DNA from: Panorpa germanica | Lineage: Eukaryota; Arthropoda; Insecta; Mecoptera; Panorpidae | Reading direction: 5' to 3' | NCBI GenBank assembly: GCA_963678705.1 | Contig: OY783220.1 | Location: 5,415,001 to 5,479,000, forward strand | DNA length: 64,000 nt | In this document: positions 1 through 11,110 of the stretch, in pieces | Numbering within the stretch: the stretch's first letter is position 1 | Layout of the letters: every line of letters begins with the position of its first letter | The notes under the pieces: generated by a model | Databases searched by the model: none | What the model was told of the DNA's origin: nothing | The model's input: only the letters and a program-made list of their open reading frames with translations | Translations under genes and position numbers: made by a program

Positions 1-429
1 AAAGCATCTCGTGTAATTTTGGAATGTACACTGTTAATAAATAAAGTAAAAATATGATGAATTTAATATGTGCTTTAATGGTTACTAGACGTACGATTAT
101 ATGAAAAATGTCACATAGAATATTCTTACATGGTTTTACAAGAGAAAAATGTTCGTATAAGACATTTCTGCTACACTGTATCTACATATGCGATAGTCGT
201 AGTAGTCGTAGATGAATAAAGGTGGCATTATGAAAAAGAAAATTCATGATGAAAATAATAAAATTTTCGCTCTAACACACGGTTCATAAAATGTATTTTT
301 CATGGAATATATTGAATTATTGCTCATATTCAACAAGACTTAATTTCATATAGAGCATACTCGTACTGACTTAGTATTTTGATGAAGTACAGGGCCGGTC
401 ATCCTATATTATAATGTTCTAAGTGAAAG

Positions 430-960
430 TTTATATGTTTACGCCATTCGTATAGTGGCTCGAAAACGGCTCTACGCATTTTTTCAGAAAATTGTCTATT
501 TCGTAAAAAAAAAAAATTCTAAGACTTTGGCGTCCTTTTTGGCGTAATTTTGCAAAAACTAAAAGAGAAACTTTTACTTTTTGCTCTATAACTTTTAATT
601 CGTAAAAAAAAAGAAAGGTGAAATTTTGCATGTGTATTACGGTGTTTAATGCTAACATTTTTTGAAAATTAGAAATTGAAAAATTACAAAAGGGGGCGTT
701 GAGAAAACTAGGCGACCTGGTAAGAAACTTTGGAGAAAACTCAAATTTTGGATTACATAATAATGAAATATGTTATTAAAAAAAAAAAATTCAAATATTT
801 TATTTGGGGGCACGGGGGTGATTTTTGCCGAGAGTAAAAATTGGGCTAGAAAGTTTAAATTTTGTATATAGGCTAACCTTGGTAACTTACTTACGAATCG
901 AAAAAAAAAATCCCAAATTTTGAAAAAAAGTAGGTCAAACAACGCATAAATTGAAAATAT
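430..960. repeat. A-run-rich repeat-like block
   Basis: This block contains at least six internal A runs of 8-12 bases separated by short motifs such as AAATTTTG. Overlapping minus-strand frames exist (431-658 and 652-942), but they are rich in Phe, Leu and Lys as expected from A/T runs and resemble no protein I know. Its texture resembles the blocks at 22361-22860 and 25085-25470, which begin with an ACAGGGTGTCCC-type end. That relationship is inferred from style and not from an alignment. Confidence 0.3.
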
Positions 961-3894
961 TTTTTACTTTGTTAAAAAAAATATATTTTCTTAATCAGTT
1001 TATATGAAAAATTATTTGTTTTTATATATAAAATTAATATAGAACGGGTTAAATATTTCAATTAAAAAATGGAATTAAAATTTAAAATGAAATTCAATTC
1101 ACACATAAAAGACAGTCGTCGCTTGCGACGAGGTTAAACTGTAGTACCATTTATATATTTGATGATGATATGATTTGATGCAAGATGGTTAAATAAGCCA
1201 ATGCTTAACAAATAATAATAATAAGAACAATTCACCTTATATAGCTCAGTCCTATTTATATCAGGACACCCCCCAGATACCCTCCGGCCCTGTTTCTACG
1301 ATAAGGTATGTATTTCTTTTATAATATTCCTTCAATTATTTTAAAATTATTACTACATGTAGTTACTACTTCATTCTTATACAGCTTCTAGAATATTATT
1401 TAATGTAAAATTGTTAAGAAAATTGCTTTTGAAATGTTTTACTTTAAACGTTAAATTAATATTTGAATTATTGAACAAGAAAAAGAAAATATGAAACTTA
1501 AAACGAAGAAAATTACTAGTAAGGAAATAATAAGTTGTACTTATAAGAAATGTGTTATATAATATATGTATACTATCGTTTCAAGATGCATGAAGCTATT
1601 GAGAATACACGAGTGTCTATTCACTCATTCAAATAATTGTGTTGGCAAGAACTCATGTAACTAGTAACGCATCGTAAATATGATTGCAGAATAGAACGGC
1701 AGGAATTGTGTGGTAATGAAAATACAATAGCTTCTACTACACAGAGGTGGTGAACCTAACAATGATTGTATGAATTAGGATGGCAAAGTTTATGGTTTGC
1801 AAATAATATCCTTTAGAATATTGGATACAATTGCATTTGTCTACACATACAAAAAAAAAGGTTATTTAGAAAAGATGGTACGCCTGCAATTCCATGAATA
1901 TTATTTGTAAATATTATAAAAATGTTTGCCATACCTGTCCTATATATAAATATAACTTGTTGGGTTAACTAATGTGTTTAAAATAAAATACATCGGAAAG
2001 AAATCTTCTCTTTTTTGTAATAATGATCCACTAGTTTTCACACACCTTCTTTGTATATATATTTAGAATTTATTTACCATTAACAACTACTTATTGCGTA
2101 AAAAATATCACCAATATATATCGTTTCATGACCTATTTCATTGCTTTTGAAAAACAAATCTAGATTTTTTTCGGAATAATAGAATTGTGAAACAACTTTT
2201 TAAGTATTTAAAGATTGTAAACTATAGATTTTGGACGTAAAATCTTTTTAGATTAAATTTTACTAGATTACGTTCACGTAACTATTGAAATGATATTATT
2301 TTATTTGTAATTAATTTTTTTTTAAATGAAGATAGTATAGGAATATTACTTCAACTAAATTTCTTTTAAGTGAATTATATTTAAATTTTCAGAAAATAAT
2401 AAAATAGATGTGTCAATTTTTATGTAAAAACATTGTATGATGTAAATGTTATATCACAATGTATGGAAACTGTGACTACCCAAATCAAGGCAAAATAAAA
2501 TGTTTACGTAAAAAAAGGAATTTGTTTAAATTTGCATTTTCATTATATATTTGTACGTTTTTGGAGTTATCTCACGAATGGTTGAAACGATCCAAAAAAT
2601 CGTGTTTGTGGATTATTTATATACATCCCCATAAAACAAGTCGGATCATGTTTATGTAATGCAATGATTACTTTCTACTCTTAAAAATTCCCGTTACTTT
2701 TAGACAGAATGTAAATCAGAAAATGTACTTACAGTTCAATAAGTCTGAGCGCAGAAATCTAGCAGTAGGGATGGTAGTAGTAACAAAAACTCACCTGAAA
2801 AATAGAAAAACTTTAATTGGTATTGATTTTAAAATCGATTTTAAATTTTCCATTAAGCTTATGTATCATAAACATTGACTGACTGAAATTATAGAAACAA
2901 AACATCGACTGACACAAATGTCTGTTAAACAAGAACTGAGGATTTGATAAGGCAGATATGTTTCAGGGTACCTTACAAATATATACGTAATGATATTACC
3001 AGCATTTTTTTGACGGGTAACAAGTATTCATGTTAAGGCTGGAAACTTTGTAGACTAGCCTCGCAATAGTAGATAAAACAGTTGAATTCAAAGAAACCGC
3101 AGATGAACCAAGTAGATTTCAATTACTATGTTTATTTAACGAATTCGAATCAGATATCAACCAGTAGAAATCAATAAACTCATCGTGTGGTCTGCAATAT
3201 GTGGTGGTGATCTACAACGATACGTAGCTTTGACTCCTGACAACATAATGGTCAACTTGACAATGTCAAAACATTGCGATTACGTCACATCGTTGACATG
3301 TTGTCATGAAATATGATCTGGTTACTACTTCAAATGTTTGGTTGGGTTGGGATAAGGGGGAGGGGTGCTAATTTGCTATGCAATGTCCATCACCATGTTC
3401 CACCAAAGGCTTATTATTCAAGCTGGGGCTTACGGTCTTAAAGCTGAACGTGACACACACATAACAAGAAAGAATATAGGTGTAGATAAATGATGACTTC
3501 GGCCAACTTCCCAATTTGACGTTTCCAACGAATCTACTGATATATTCTATAATAGATGTTTCATTTTTCATAGCTTACTATTCAATCTTAACATATCGTC
3601 GATTGTCTCAACACTGCCCCTTATTCTAGACTACTGGCACCACATTAAAAACGTCTGCGTGTTAGCAGGTCAAAACAATCTTTAATAAATTAACAATAGG
3701 TAGAAAAATGGAGTCTGTAGCGAATTTACACATGATAGAATTGAATATAACATTTTGCAAACTTAAATACCAAAATTAAAAATGTAATAAATTATTCATG
3801 TCAGAAAGAATAAAACGAAGAAACTGATAACAAATTAAGGAAAGTGAGGCTATCAATTTGTAAACAGAAGTTACTTTAATATGTAGCCTCATGA
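961..3894. other. no recognisable feature
   Basis: AT-rich sequence. Short open frames at 2459-2659 (+) and 3368-3571 (-) show no domain, no splice context and no composition different from their surroundings, so I treat them as chance. A small C-rich patch at 1264-1290 has no recognisable content. Confidence 0.5.
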
Positions 3895-4145
3895 TAAGTG
3901 AACCACAACCAATATGTGACATCTCACTAACAGTAAAGCATATTCTTCAATGCTTCAAGTACTCATCGCACTAACAAAACTGTAATATACCTGAAGACTA
4001 TAAACAGATATTTGAAAGCAGAGAAAGTCTGAAAAACCTTATTGACTTTATCAATAAATCTAATTATTCTAAATATTCAAATTGTTTTAAGTACTAATAA
4101 CAGTCGAAAGTTGATGCACTCAATTAAATATTAAAAAGAAATATT
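3895..4145 (+). mobile_element. LINE-C 3' end, 5'-truncated
   Basis: The plus strand reads as the C-terminus of a non-LTR retrotransposon polymerase: CDISLTVKHILQCFKYSSH, one stop, then a stretch with IPEDYKQIFESRESLKNL and LIDFINKSN. The LTVKHIL..C..Y pattern is the usual zinc-knuckle-like tail of many insect LINEs. A short 3' UTR follows, ending in GTTGATGCACTCAATTAAATATT and a weak A-rich tail. Copies of the same 3' end lie at 7299, 45789 and 59131 (+) and at 12372, 13085 and 26464 (-), which together define the family. The copy is dead: it is truncated and contains a stop. The exact clade is not assigned. Confidence 0.7.
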
Positions 4146-4270
4146 TTGCAAAATGTTATTCCATCTTAGTAGTGAATAGAGAAAAATTTCACTGTAACTA
4201 CAACTACAACAATAAAAACAGCAGAAAAATATATGTTTTTTTAAAACAATTGTTTATAAAATATATTTGT

Positions 4271-4476
4271 AGAGGCCGTTTTTTCAATCTCAGTTAAACT
4301 TCAGTTAACAAATGACAATTAGGTTTTATTATACTATTTTTTTGTTAAAGACCTCATGCGTTGCTGGGTAAAGCTACAGCTTTTTGAATCGAACAAAAAT
4401 GAGAGCTGAGAAACAAAAGTATCAACCAAAATATATAAGAAACCTCAGTTAACCGAGAATTGAAAAGAACGGCCCT
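4271..4476. mobile_element. MITE-like element with ~25-bp terminal inverted repeats
   Basis: The left end reads GGCCGTTTTTTCAATCTCAG and the right end is its near-perfect inverse, TTAACCGAGAATTGAAAAGA followed by ACGGCC. The arms also share a second inner motif (AGTTAA and CCTCAGTT). The element is about 205 bp with no coding capacity. I see no second copy and no clear target duplication, so the superfamily is open. Confidence 0.6.
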
Positions 4477-4489
4477 AAGACTCGTTTAT

Positions 4490-4862
4490 ATTAAGTATCC
4501 GGTCAAACGCGGCGGGGCAAACTTGTTATACCGCAAACCGGAAACCTTTTAAATTCAATTTAACCACCTCTGATATATCTTTTATTTGGTATTTACTACA
4601 ACCCTTTCCACCCCAACCCTTTTCCATCCCTCAAGCAGTGGTTGTAAGTTGTTTAATACTACATATATATTGTAAGCTGTGGACGGACGTGGTGGTCGAG
4701 CTCGGGACGCTGCGGCTGCGGCTATGTATGCCATGTCTATGGGGTAGACTGGGATGAGAAGGAGAGGGTGGGTGTTGGCCAGTATGACGACCTGGCGATC
4801 TAGCGAGCCGGCGTTGTCGCCACGATCAGTAAAGGTTATGGCGAACTGAGCCAAAGGGAAGT
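4490..4862 (-). other. GC-richer patch with unassigned 90-codon frame
   Basis: This stretch is clearly richer in G+C and CpG than its neighbours. The minus strand carries a frame (4854 to 4582) starting MAQFAITF, with an internal MAYIAAAAASRARPPRPSTA segment. I recognise no domain. The Ala/Arg/Pro run is what a GC-rich patch gives by chance. It could be a first exon of an unseen gene or an old CpG-bearing repeat. Confidence 0.15.
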
Positions 4863-5169
4863 TGAAACACTTTCATAAATATTAGGTTATTGAATTGCCT
4901 TGCAAATGTACCTATGTGTAAACCTTACGTTTGGAACACGTTCGTAATGTTACCACTATAAATCAAATATTAAATTGGGTTAAGGTCTTCTATATGTTGA
5001 TTTTTTAAGAAATTTGGGAACTATATGATGAAAATTTAGATTAGATTTTGCATCCTTTAAGAAATTTCGCTCTTTCAGACTATTTTCCCCATTTTGGTAC
5101 ATAAGAGTTTTAAAAATCGGCTGCCGGCGACGTTTGGTTATTTGTTGTTTTCATTCATCATCCTCTTAA

Positions 5170-5238
5170 GCAATCCGGATAACAGTAATGCAGTGATCAC
5201 CTTCCACAAGCTCATGCACGGCCTGAATATTGTGCTTG
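5170..5238 (-). mobile_element. possible mariner helix-turn-helix scrap
   Basis: On the minus strand one frame reads NIQAVHELVEGDHCITVIRIA. It resembles the second helix-turn-helix of mariner transposases (pattern NI..V.ELV..D.RITV..IA). The flanking sequence runs into stops and does not continue the family pattern. The match is therefore short and could be coincidence. The plus-strand frame 5094-5357 over the same bases is regarded as its shadow. Confidence 0.25.
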
Positions 5239-5879
5239 GAACCTTTTCAAAATTTCGCTTGATTACACACCTTCGTTGGCGAGTGCCTATTTGCATAGTT
5301 CTGTATTCTCCAGTCACCGGTTTCCCGTCCCGCTGCTCTAATCACGTCACAGCGTGAGTCATAGGAACAAAATTCCGGTATCTGGACAATAATTAGTTTT
5401 TAAAATTCTGAACAATATATTAGTTTTTACTAAATAATCTACATATGCATTTAAACACACATAAATGGATGTCCCCATGTCTGTTATAACCTAAATCCAG
5501 CACTAAATATATCCCGGTTTCCAGGAATATTAAAACTTTTAAAAAATAACTGTAGAAAATTGAATTTTTGCTCAGTGAAAGAAGTAACACATTGTAATAC
5601 ATATTTGCATAGGAATTTGGGTTGTCCGACCAAAGAATGCTTAAAATTTAAAACATGTGAAATGTAGGATATTTTCTGGTGTTTCATATACATGTTTACA
5701 TATACATATATACTAAAAAGCGTGTAAAAAATGTGGCATGTATTTATCAATACGTTTAAGCTGGTTGCATTTTAAAATAAGGAGCGTTATCCTCATTTTA
5801 GCAATAACATAACCTAAAATGAAACTAGTATAGGAACATCTCTGTTGGCAACAGCAGGCGTATTCGTTGCCAGGAGTTA

Positions 5880-5972
5880 TAGAATACGAGTATGTTCGTA
5901 GTAGGCGAGTACTACGATCTCTACGACTGCTACAATTCTATCCGACCACTTTACTAGCGATGGCCGGTAAGT
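5880..5972 (+). other. possible first-exon context: ATGGCCG then GTAAGT
   Basis: A start codon with a favourable context (AGCGATGG, ATG at 5960-5962) is followed after seven bases by a perfect splice-donor hexamer GTAAGT (from 5967). The upstream ~80 bases are somewhat CpG-rich. This could be a tiny coding first exon, but such short matches also arise by chance, and no downstream exon was recognised. Confidence 0.12.
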
Positions 5973-6489
5973 CTGTTTTATAATTTGTTGGATTTACCTC
6001 GTTTTCCAAACTTTACTTCTATTCTAATCTAAAACCATTTGTTAGAAAACATAGAGAACATATTTTCTAATTTTAATATAATCCTGGTATATTTTCTAAA
6101 ACATAATTCTATTAAAGTGTAATGTAAAACTTTTATATATTCCTTTGACGATTAAAAATATATTAGAGGTTAGAAGTTAGAGAATATTCATTTTTTTAAT
6201 TATTCAATTCTATCTAGTAGTCACAATGTGCTTCTAAACTCATTTTTTAAGAGTCGTCTTCTTTACTTTTCATTTAAATACACGTTAATATTTGTATATT
6301 GGCGTTTTTATTTAATTAAATATCTTAAAGTAAGGCAAATATGCCATTTATGTTACTACTGCGTATGATGTCACAGAAGTAATAATTAATCCAGACTATT
6401 TTCTTTTTCACAGAAATTATAATTTAAAACTTGATGGGATGCTCTACGCAGCCGTTAGTAGTATATGACGTATCACATACACTCTCTTA

Positions 6490-6880
6490 TGCGTCTCTGT
6501 TGTAGTTAGTTTATTTATTATATTAATGTCTTTCGGCTTTACAATGTACAATATTATATTTCCTAATACATTTTATATAAACCCAAATTTGAAATTAAAC
6601 TTAAACTATTCTAGACTTTTACTACTTCCAAAAATACTTTTTGTTTCTTCTTCTCTTGGCTCTCTCTCTCTCTCTTTATGTTTTATACTCCTTCCTTCTC
6701 TCCGTTTCCTGCTTCTCCTTTCCTCTTGTCTGTACCTTCGTTGTTCTCCTCTTGCATTCATCTATCTTTTCTATCTATTTATCTTCATTATCTTTTCACT
6801 ATTCTTTCTCCCTTCTGACTTCATTTTCACTTCTCCTGGATTTATCACTTTATTGCAGACATAAACCCTCTCGTATAAAA
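6490..6880 (-). mobile_element. LINE-A 3' end fragment
   Basis: This begins (plus view) with the family's 3' terminal motif CTTTCGGCTTTACAATGTAC, also present at 10490 and 13432. A 3' UTR-like stretch (TTAAACTTAAACTATTCTAGAC) follows, then a C/T-rich block that on the minus strand is the Lys/Arg/Glu-rich tail of the LINE protein. Plus-strand frames at 6526-6904 (Leu/Ser/Phe-rich) are antisense shadows of that tail. A (TC)8 run lies at 6661-6676. The copy is heavily diverged. Confidence 0.6.
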
Positions 6881-7285
6881 GAGATAGCAACTTATCGGAT
6901 GTGACATCACACGCAGATTTAATTTTTATAACTTTGTATCTCTTTAATTAAAAAGACTATATTAATTGTTAGTATATCTACTATAATATTCTAACTTAAT
7001 AACAAATAATTGGGTATTTAAGGTCCTACTAGCCAACTTTAACAATATATGGTTCAGTTTTAAAGAAATTAAGACATGGGTCACAAGTCTATTGTCTTTC
7101 AGCTTGCCTGAAATTACATTCTTTTTAGGTCTCAACCGAAATCAATTGAACAGAGTTTTTGGTTTTGGAAGATAATGTTTGATTTTCTATTTCAATTCAA
7201 CAATTATTAAGTCTTACTTTTTTTTTATATAACGTTGATTGTATCACATGTCTATTTGCATAATGAATTTGCAGTTTATAACCAT

Positions 7286-7520
7286 ATTAGTTACATGTAA
7301 CAGACCACTAACGGTAAAGCATAGTATTCTTTAATGCTGAGGAATACAGGCAGATATTTGAAAGCAGGGAAAATCTCAAAAAGTTTATAAACAAAATCAA
7401 TTTAATCTCTTTATTTTAAGTATGTTTATAAGTTGTAAATTATGTATTGTTAATGTTTATAAATGGAAATTGATGTACTCCAATAAATATTCAAAAAAAA
7501 AAAAAAAATTAGTTACATGT
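7286..7520 (+). mobile_element. LINE-C insertion with poly(A) and 13-bp target duplication
   Basis: The direct repeat ATTAGTTACATGT occurs at 7286-7298 and again at 7508-7520. Between them lies a 5'-truncated LINE-C 3' end (LTVKH-type remnant, then 3' UTR ending GATGTACTCCAATAAATATT) and a 16-base A run (7493-7508). Truncated 5' end, A tail and perfect target-site duplication are the classic marks of target-primed reverse transcription. This is the best-preserved LINE-C copy in the window. It cannot make protein. Confidence 0.88.
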
Positions 7521-8665
7521 CAAGAAACGTTAGAACTTTTTAGACAACTCCTGACTTTCCTTAGAGTTTCGAATGCAGCCACAACATTGTAACTTGCCAT
7601 GAAAAATCAAACAAGACCATGTGAGATATTTGTGCAGGCGGTGACCACGGAAATCTTAAAACTGCAACGTGTTATTCGGAATAACATACTAGAATGGCCT
7701 CAAATGTGTAGACACATGATAACAAATTATGACTGCAGTGGTTTCCAAAGTGAGGTTTCCTTTACTTTTAATGGATTTAATCGATAGATTGATCTAATAT
7801 TATTATATTTAAAACAATGGAAAAATCTGAATCTGAAATCTGCTTAACCAGTATTGTTTCTCAATAAAAAGCAATGGTTTATCAATACACGAAATTCAGA
7901 TTTCCCCATGGTCTTTAAAATTGCAAAAGTAGCGTTACCAAAACTATTGTAACTTGTAAACTAATAGTCGAAATGTTTTGAAATTTTGACAGATACCGTT
8001 TAAAGGTTGATACTATCTAAAAAACATATAGATTTGTCAATAGTGCCATCTATATGTCATACTACGAACTTATTGAGTGATTTATTACACAGTGAAAACA
8101 AGAGTATAGCATGCTTGCGCACTATTAAAAGAAAACTTGTATACTAATAGAAAAAACTGTTTATTATTTACAATTATAACATCTCGGTACAGATGCACTT
8201 ACTAGACAAATAAAGAACAAAACCATGTACCATCTACATGAACATGAACATAAACTAATTAGTAAAGGATACTCGTACATTATATTTTAACATAAAACAT
8301 AAGGATAAATAATTGAAGCGTAACTTGTTAATAGAACAAAAGAAAAAAAAACCTTTTGTATTTTTTTTTTGTTTTAAAGTTGTAAAGTTCTGTAAAAATA
8401 AATTTGTTTCCCTTCTTTATTTGAATTGCAGTTATTCTTTTATCTTTGTTTCCTGTACTTTAATTTAAACATTACTTTAATTATACAAAATAATTATATA
8501 AAATATTTGTTGTTATATAGAAGAAAACTTTTGATGTATGGCAAGTAGGTACTTGTAGTTGTATTTTGATAATATAAGGGGTTAGTAAAACAATAACTTC
8601 GGAATAAGTAAGCTAATTTTTTAATGTTACTTTATTAAACGCAATTGTTAAATTCTATCTCTTAG
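7521..8665. other. no recognisable feature
   Basis: AT-rich sequence with T and A runs near 8340-8370. The frame at 7599-7787 has no recognised content. Confidence 0.5.
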
Positions 8666-9053
8666 TACAGGGTGCGGCATCATAACTTCCTTTTTTTAAA
8701 ACCGTGTCATTTAGTCGGTTGATGTCGTAGCGGAGTGCTAGTGGTCTCGTTCGATAGGCGGGACAATAAAGTTTTATCCCGTCACAGTACAGTAGCCATC
8801 ATGCGTTGGAACAGTGAGGAACGTGCGTTTGCCGTAGAGGCCTACTTTTTGAGCGGATGTTCTGTGATCGCAACACAGCGCGCCTTACGTATTCGCTTTA
8901 ATATGGCCCCGTTGGCCACTCTCCCGGACTGGAAATCAATTGTTACGAGGTCACTACGTCCAGACAAACTGCAAGTGCGACAAGACGAAGAACTAGAGTT
9001 CCTCGGCCTATTAGATCACCTGAGAGTATTGAGGCAGTGAGAACCAGTTCCAT
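8666..9053 (+). mobile_element. 5' part of a DUF4817/Tc1-like DNA transposon
   Basis: After a TA, the element starts CAGGGTGCGGCATCATAAC, a terminal-repeat-like start I associate with insect DUF4817-type transposons. About 130 bp of leader precede the transposase start. The copy breaks off abruptly near 9053 in T-rich sequence that belongs to a LINE-A fragment. Only the DNA-binding head therefore survives, with no catalytic domain and no 3' terminal repeat. Confidence 0.75.
8801..9053 (+). pseudogene. DUF4817-type transposase head, frameshifted and truncated
   Basis: From the ATG at 8801 the protein reads MRWNSEERAFAVEAYFLSG and continues CSVIATQRALRIRF, the typical N-terminal helix-turn-helix of this family. 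At about 8945-8955 the frame is lost. The open frame runs to a stop at 9040, but family-like sequence continues in a neighbouring frame as RQTASATRRRT, then VPRPIRSPESIEAVRTSS, up to about 9053. The longer upstream extension (GTG at 8735) has no family support, so I chose the ATG at 8801. Intact family members normally carry a C-terminal DDE catalytic domain, which is absent here. The copy is non-functional. Confidence 0.78.
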
Positions 9054-9760
9054 TTCTTTTCTTCTTTTATTTTATTTTGGCTTTAGCTTTTTCAGCCTTC
9101 TTGACTAAATATTTTAATTATAAAATATTACACATACATTTTACATATTATTATTATTTTATTTTAATGGTTTTGCCAATAGGCACTACATTCTTTCTCC
9201 TTAAATATTGCGAATAATTAAATTTCACTTATGTTCATTATTCTATGTACTCATTCTCACTTCTTTAAAATAAAATAAATAAATTTAATCCCCTACTGCT
9301 TCTCTCTATCTTGTTTCTACCCTGGCCTTCTTTCTCTTTTCTCGCTCCTTCTCTTCATCTTCGCCATCCACCGCTTCCCTTTAATGACTGCACAATCTTC
9401 TTTTCACTCTTTACGCTTTTCTCGCTTGAATACTCCAACGTTTCTATCTCTTTCCAGCACACCTTGCACATCCTTTGCTCTATATTTGTCCAGCATCTGC
9501 TGCCTTTCCTTCGTTTCCCAGTCTAAATCTTGCAATTCTTCTTATGTTCCTTGTCTCTTTTTCTCGTATGTATTCCGGTATATCTCTCTCTCTCTCTCTT
9601 TAAAATCCTCTTGTATCTTTCGTTATCAAGTTTTTCCATTTTTTCCTGCTGCTAAATCTTTCTATCTCTGCTCCTTAATTTGTCTTTCACACTTGTGCCT
9701 TCTTCTCTTCTTCTCTCTGCCTCTTCTACTGCCATTCCAGATATAATATTGAGTAAATGA
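9054..9760 (-). mobile_element. LINE-A fragment, second 3' UTR type
   Basis: The plus view shows TTTTGCCAATAGGCACTACATTC (9167 on), a motif shared with 45450 and 61530. A C/T-rich block follows, whose minus strand reads as the LINE-A protein tail: a cysteine-knuckle remnant, then GWRR and Glu/Arg/Lys-rich residues. In-frame stops and indels are frequent. A (CT)n run lies at 9583-9599. The plus-strand frames 9311-9526 and 9384-9746 are shadows of this antisense tail. Confidence 0.6.
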
Positions 9761-9894
9761 CAAATACATAACATAACAAAAAAAAAAACAAATTACGAGT
9801 GCGCATAACAAGAAATTATTCAAATTTGATATTATTTTTGAAATATTCAAATAACAGTGTATTGTGTATCTATAAGAGTTATGTAGCCGTATAA

Positions 9895-10137
9895 CGGCAC
9901 ATCGTTACTATACTAAGTACTACGTTTGCTACGGTTTATGTTACAGTTGGTGCTACGGGAATGGGACAGACCGACGACAACGACAACGACGGCAACGAAG
10001 ACGAAGACGACACTCTCATAACACACATTCCCCAAGTGGAGAACATCAACTTGAATAAACAAACAGAACCGCATTGGCCCTACATCCTGCTCCTGCTCAG
10101 CTTCAGCAACGACACCCAGCAAACACTACAAGTATGA
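9895..10137 (+). other. unassigned acidic small frame, possible exon
   Basis: An open plus frame runs from 9895 to a stop at 10135-10137. An ATG at 9961 gives a 58-residue product that starts MGQTDDNDNDGNEDEDD, then contains HIPQVENINLNKQ and a hydrophobic ILLLLSF. Its codons are GC-richer than the surroundings. A TTACAG possible acceptor sits at 9941-9946 and a weak CAA-GTATGA donor at 10129-10137. No family is recognised. It may be an exon or a low-complexity GAC/AAC tract. The minus frame 9913-10122 overlaps it. Confidence 0.18.
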
Positions 10138-10479
10138 CTGCGGCAACGACTGTAACCCTAACCCTATACGACGAGGGTGAATATAGACTCGATATTATCA
10201 ATACTTACAATAAAATAAATGACACATTCAAATATACTTGACAAGTCACTGAAGCTTTATCAATATTTTACACACAGGAAAAAAAATTTATGGAAAATTC
10301 GAGTTGAATCTTAAAGAAAATCAGCATATCTTACAGCATCGATATTTATGCGTAAATGAAATTAGATGCATGGGTGTAGTGGGTTTATACACACGTTTTA
10401 TATTGCTAACGTATAGACATAACCATAACTTTGAAAGAACGATTAGTTATGGTAGCAGTCGTTCTATTTGTAATTATAT

Positions 10480-10830
10480 TATATTAATTGTTCGCCTTTC
10501 GGCTTTACAATCTACATTCTTAATACATTTCATAGAACTTCAACTTGAAATTAAACTTAAAACTATTCTAGACCTTTCTATTTACTTTTACTAGACCTTT
10601 TTATTTCAAAGTAATTTCTGCTTGATCTTCTCTTGACACCTTTCTCTTCATTTTCCTTAGTCCTCCTTCATTCTCACCGTTTCCTCACCTCTTGTCTTCT
10701 TTGTCTCCTCTCGACAAACCCTCTATTATATTTTCACTATACTTCTTCCCTTCTGTCTTCATTTTCACTTCTCCCGCCTTTTACGTCTATCACTTTGTTT
10801 CCTTTGTCCGATCATTGCGTTGATACTAGA
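10480..10830 (-). mobile_element. LINE-A 3' end fragment
   Basis: The family 3' motif CCTTTCGGCTTTACAATCTAC begins near 10496. The same UTR words as at 6527 and 13432 follow (TTAAACTTAAAACTATTCTAGACC), then a C/T-rich antisense tail. The plus frames 10304-10594 and 10633-10833 cross it and are treated as shadows. Confidence 0.65.
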
Positions 10831-10917
10831 TAAAATTTTCCCTCCACATTCACATTGTGGTTTGGAATGGCAACTAGGTGTTCGCATGGTTTTATTAAAC
10901 ATCGCTTTTGAATAAAA

Positions 10918-11110
10918 TCACTTCTGCTCTTCCGTTTCTTCTCTTTCCTCGTTCCTTTTCTCTATCTCCGCCATCCACCTCTTCCCTTTACTGTCTCTCT
11001 TTAATAACTGCACAATATTCTTCTCGCTTATTACCTTTTGCTGACATGAAAACTTAATGTGCTCCAATGTTTCAATCTCCGCGTTCTATTTGTTTATATT
11101 TAAAGTTTTG
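10918..11110 (-). mobile_element. LINE-A polymerase C-terminus, open for ~55 codons
   Basis: The minus strand reads, without a break, ETLEHIKFSCQQKVISEKN, then IVQLLKRDSKGKRWMAEIEK and a Glu/Arg/Lys tail, ending with a TGA at 10920-10918. It aligns by eye with the remnants at 14019-14200 (ETLEHIKFEC, IGQLLKGGGEGKR) and 61728-61979 (VISEKNIMQLLKKGNEGKR). The stop fixes the natural end of the LINE-A protein. Upstream protein is missing. Confidence 0.75.
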
